Below are positions 61,391-64,000 of a stretch of DNA of 64,000 nt, piece by piece. Where the stretch lies: assembly GCA_038562555.1 (NCBI GenBank), contig JBCFBK010000020.1, positions 1-64,000 of the forward strand, read 5' to 3'. Origin of the DNA: JBCFBK01 sp038562555 (GTDB taxonomy: Bacteria > Bacteroidota > Bacteroidia > Bacteroidales > Prolixibacteraceae). A program made the position numbers and the translations under genes. The notes below the pieces were generated by a model. The model made no database searches. It saw only the letters and a list, made by a program, of their open reading frames with translations, and had not been told where the DNA came from. Position 1 is the first letter of the stretch. The number at the start of each line of letters is the position of its first letter.

Positions 61391-62421
61391 TTTCCAAACA
61401 ATTTAATTTTTTTCAGATACTTGTTTTTCCGCTCCAGTATCAGGAAATCAAGCAAGATCATCAGCAGTGCAAACCCGACAAACCATTGAAACTGGTCTTC
61501 ATATTCCGAATAAACGTGCGATTCAACTTCAGCCCCTTCCATTTTTTCAATTTCATTGAAAAGCGTGTTCAATCCGACCTGCGCATTATTGGCTCTCACA
61601 TAGATTCCTTTTCCTGCTGCTGCTATGCGCTGAAGCATTGGTTCATCGAGCCTGGTCACAATAACCTGTCCCTGGTTATCTTTCCGGAAATCTTTCGATC
61701 CGTTGGCATTTACCGGGATGGGGGCGCCCTGCGGCAATCCCATTCCAACTGTATGCACGATAATGCCTTGTTCTGAAGCCGCCGATGCCTCACCGATGGC
61801 ATCATCCTCATGATTTTCGCCGTCCGTGATTACAATGATGGCTTTGCTTCCTGTAAACTGCGGGCTGAAAGAATTTACAGCGAGGTTAATTGCCGCACCG
61901 ATGGCTGTACCCTGCCGGGGAACAATTTCGGTAGTGACCGAATTTAAAAATAATTTGGCCGAAGAGTAGTCGGTTGTAATCGGCAACTGAGTATAGGCAT
62001 CTCCTGCAAAGACAATCAGACCGATCTTGTCGTCCTGCAAATTGTCTACCAGCCTTGAAATAGCTCTTTTGGCCCGCTCAAGCCGGCTTGGCTCAATATC
62101 TTCGGCCATCATGGAATTGGATACATCCAGTGCGATAATTAATTCAACGCCTTCCCGTTTTTCGGTCTTGAGCTTACTGCCAAACTGTGGTCGTGCGAGC
62201 GCAAGTACGACGGCGCTTATCGCGATGAGCCAAACGAAGAACTTGACAACAGGCCTGCTGTTGCTTACATTTGGCATTAGCGCTTCCAGTATTTCTTTTT
62301 TTGCAAACTTTGACAGTGCCTTTCTCCGCTTGATCCGGATAATCACAAAAAGAATGATCAGCACCGGTATCATGACCAATGCGTATAAATATTCGCTGTT
62401 TCCAAATCTGAACATTTCCAT
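61387..62421 (-). CDS. batB: BatB, VWA-domain membrane protein
   Basis: This 344-residue protein has two N-terminal membrane helices, a VWA domain with the MIDAS motif DVSNSMM (DxSxS; near residue 99) and a C-terminal helix (~315-335). BatB binds Mg2+ and acts with BatA in a complex at the membrane that supports growth under oxygen or stress. It lies 12 bp after batA. Confidence 0.92.
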   Translation of the reverse strand: MEMFRFGNSEYLYALVMIPVLIILFVIIRIKRRKALSKFAKKEILEALMPNVSNSRPVVKFFVWLIAISAVVLALARPQFGSKLKTEKREGVELIIALDVSNSMMAEDIEPSRLERAKRAISRLVDNLQDDKIGLIVFAGDAYTQLPITTDYSSAKLFLNSVTTEIVPRQGTAIGAAINLAVNSFSPQFTGSKAIIVITDGENHEDDAIGEASAASEQGIIVHTVGMGLPQGAPIPVNANGSKDFRKDNQGQVIVTRLDEPMLQRIAAAGKGIYVRANNAQVGLNTLFNEIEKMEGAEVESHVYSEYEDQFQWFVGFALLMILLDFLILERKNKYLKKIKLFGK

Positions 62422-62433
62422 TTTTCAGTCAAA

Positions 62434-63435
62434 TTAAGGGATGTTTCTGAAAACTGTTAACTTCAGGAATAGGCCTGCTGCAAGAATGATCAGTGCCATA
62501 GCCGCATACCGTTGGAATTCCTCATCTCTTTTACTGTATTCCTTCACTTCAATTTTTGATTTCTCCAGTTTGTCTATCTGTTCATAGATTTGCACCAGCT
62601 TATTGTTGTTGGTTGCCCTGAAGTAAGTGCCTCCCGTTATATCTGCAATTTCCTGCAAAGTCTTTTCATCGATTTTAACTTCAACATCCCTTATTTGTGT
62701 CCCAAACGGAGTGGGGACCGGATATGGCGCGGTTCCAATCGTTCCAACGCCTACCGTGTATACACGGATGCCATAGGTTTTAGCCATCTCGGCTGCCGTG
62801 ACCGGAGCGATAGCGCCCCGGTTGTTCTCTCCGTCAGTCAGCAGGATGATCACCCTGCTTTTAGCTGTGCTTTCTTTTAGCCGGGCAACAGATGTCGCCA
62901 GTCCGTTTCCGATGGCTGTTCCGTCTTCAATCATGTTGCTGTGAATGTCCCGGAACAGGTTGATCAAAACGGCATGATCGGTCGTGAGCGGACATTGTGT
63001 AAAACTTTCGCCCGCGAATACGACTAATCCGATTTTGTCGTTTGGTCTGCCCGAGATAAACTGAGTGGCTACCTGTTTGGCCGCTTCCAGCCTGTCGGGC
63101 TGAAAGTCGCGCGCCAGCATAGAGGTGGAAATATCGAGAGCGATCACAATGTCAATCCCCTCTGTAGTTACATTTTGCCAGCTGTCTGATGATTGCGGAC
63201 GGGCCAATGCCACTACCAGCAGAGCAATCCCGGCGAGTTGCAAAATAAAGGGCAAATGCCTCAGGTAGTGCTTCCATCCTTTTTGAACCGTTCTGAACCC
63301 CAAAAAGGATGAAAACCGGATACTGGCTCCTGACTTCCTGTACCGGAATATGTACCAGGCGATTACCGGTATCAATACAAGGAGCAGGTAAAAGAATTCC
63401 GGATTTTTGAATATAATACCGTTCATGTGTTTCAT
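62434..63435 (-). CDS. batA: BatA, VWA-domain membrane protein
   Basis: This 333-residue protein has an N-terminal membrane helix region, a VWA domain with DISTSMLARDF (MIDAS DxSxS near residue 99) and a C-terminal helix. It is paired with BatB. It overlaps the next gene upstream on the strand (63432-64000) by 4 bp, showing one operon. Confidence 0.92.
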   Translation of the reverse strand: MKHMNGIIFKNPEFFYLLLVLIPVIAWYIFRYRKSGASIRFSSFLGFRTVQKGWKHYLRHLPFILQLAGIALLVVALARPQSSDSWQNVTTEGIDIVIALDISTSMLARDFQPDRLEAAKQVATQFISGRPNDKIGLVVFAGESFTQCPLTTDHAVLINLFRDIHSNMIEDGTAIGNGLATSVARLKESTAKSRVIILLTDGENNRGAIAPVTAAEMAKTYGIRVYTVGVGTIGTAPYPVPTPFGTQIRDVEVKIDEKTLQEIADITGGTYFRATNNNKLVQIYEQIDKLEKSKIEVKEYSKRDEEFQRYAAMALIILAAGLFLKLTVFRNIP

Positions 63436-64000
63436 TTTAAATCGACTTCTTCTCCTTCGCGGTCATCTGTTGCCGGTTCGGCGGCTTTCTGTTCTTCCGC
63501 CCTGGTGTCATTCACGAAGAAATAGGCATTCATCAGCGTCAGGTTATGATCGTCCTCCAGTGGTTCATATTTGGCGAATTTCACCAGATCGGCCAACCTC
63601 AGAATATTCTTCAGGTCGTTGAATGATTTCTCCGGGATCAGCCCTTTGTTTTGCTGAATGGCACTTATAGTTTCGTCGGTTGTGTATTCCATGGCCTGAA
63701 TTCCAAACCGATCCTGAATATACACCCGCAAAGTATCGGAAATTTCGCTGTAGTACGTTTTTACCTGGTTGTGCTGCCAGAGTTGCTGACCTTTAATCCT
63801 GTCAAGCATTCGCAGGGCAATGACATGAGGTGGTTCTTTCGGTCTGGCAGACTTGCCAAAAACCGGCCTGTTTTGCCTCCTCCTGTGGAGGTAATAAAAA
63901 AGGAAAAATAAAAGGGCTCCAATGAGCATGATCCCCAAAATATAGGGCGATACCTCTTTAAGGGTTACAGGCGCTGCGTAGGGCCTTTTGATATCAACGG
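63432..64000 (-). CDS. Bat-operon membrane protein upstream of batA (partial)
   Basis: The frame is open from the right edge of the window (64000) to 63432, ~189 residues of a longer protein. Visible parts are a periplasmic end (VDIKRPYAAPVTLKEVSPYILG), one membrane helix (IMLIGALLFFLFYYL) with a basic follow-on, and a helical cytoplasmic C-terminus that ends in an acidic tail. This position is normally occupied by a DUF4381-like protein between a DUF58 protein and batA. The N-terminus is outside the window. Confidence 0.78.
   Translation of the reverse strand, partial: VDIKRPYAAPVTLKEVSPYILGIMLIGALLFFLFYYLHRRRQNRPVFGKSARPKEPPHVIALRMLDRIKGQQLWQHNQVKTYYSEISDTLRVYIQDRFGIQAMEYTTDETISAIQQNKGLIPEKSFNDLKNILRLADLVKFAKYEPLEDDHNLTLMNAYFFVNDTRAEEQKAAEPATDDREGEEVDLK

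Noticed and set aside
1..64000. tRNA, rRNA, insertion sequence, phage or CRISPR elements
   Set aside because: No tRNA-like cloverleaf, rRNA segment, transposase frame or repeat-spacer array was seen while reading the window.

Overview
The window looks like a chromosomal segment of a Bacteroidota bacterium, most likely Bacteroidales or a close relative. The evidence is the gene content: a BatABCDE aerotolerance block, paired NfnA/NfnB-type oxidoreductase subunits, IorAB, a LysM/periplasmic-binding fusion, a nusB-DUF1573-yajC-ybbR-coaE block and a secreted DUF1080 protein. It also carries repeated promoter boxes of the Bacteroidota type (TAnnTTTG, twice with TTTG 19 nt upstream). No rRNA, tRNA, CRISPR array, insertion sequence or prophage was found. 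Most of the window is well-ordered housekeeping sequence.

Layout: 1-4.6 kb is the end of a dTDP-rhamnose cluster (rfbA end, rfbC, rfbD), a phosphohexomutase and a secreted DUF1080 protein. 4.6-13.6 kb holds an M13 lipoprotein peptidase, guaA, a CtpA-like protease overlapping pnuC, a NadR-like kinase, cysE and an rlmL-like methyltransferase. 13.6-20 kb is the accessory-looking part. It has a membrane protein with repeated anti-sigma-like cytoplasmic modules and TPRs, a 41-residue peptide with a double-glycine leader, a large membrane-anchored TPR-CHAT protease and an ECF-like sigma factor. Around them are three copies of a ~35-bp non-coding element and apparent gene vestiges. 20-35 kb has a TonB-like protein, a BamA-like outer membrane protein, a DPP4-like peptidase, a SNF2 helicase, an NfnAB plus DHOD-like operon, the LysM fusion and ornithine aminotransferase.

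35-49.7 kb has msrA with small membrane proteins and pterin dehydratase, a trans-sulfuration enzyme, sixA-rsmE, a YfcE-like phosphodiesterase, the large prmA/djlA/coaE/ybbR/yajC/DUF1573/nusB minus-strand block, rhomboid plus threonine aldolase, photolyase and a secreted glutathione peroxidase. 49.7-57.7 kb has dnaX, split across two frames at an A10 run, ferritin, a RelA-type synthetase with a degenerate hydrolase site, iorAB and fabI. 57.9-64 kb is the bat operon, running off the right edge.

The best candidate for an undescribed system is 13.8-19.7 kb. A periplasmic TPR-CHAT protease, an ECF-like sigma factor and a transmembrane protein with repeated anti-sigma-like domains would form a protease-controlled transcription switch, and the double-glycine peptide is a possible signal or substrate. 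This resembles in logic the known TPR-CHAT/Csx30/sigma arrangement of type III-E CRISPR systems, but here there is no CRISPR. The link is inferred from gene content and predicted topology only. The second notable item is the dnaX frame switch, which would yield a short gamma and a long tau form from one gene.
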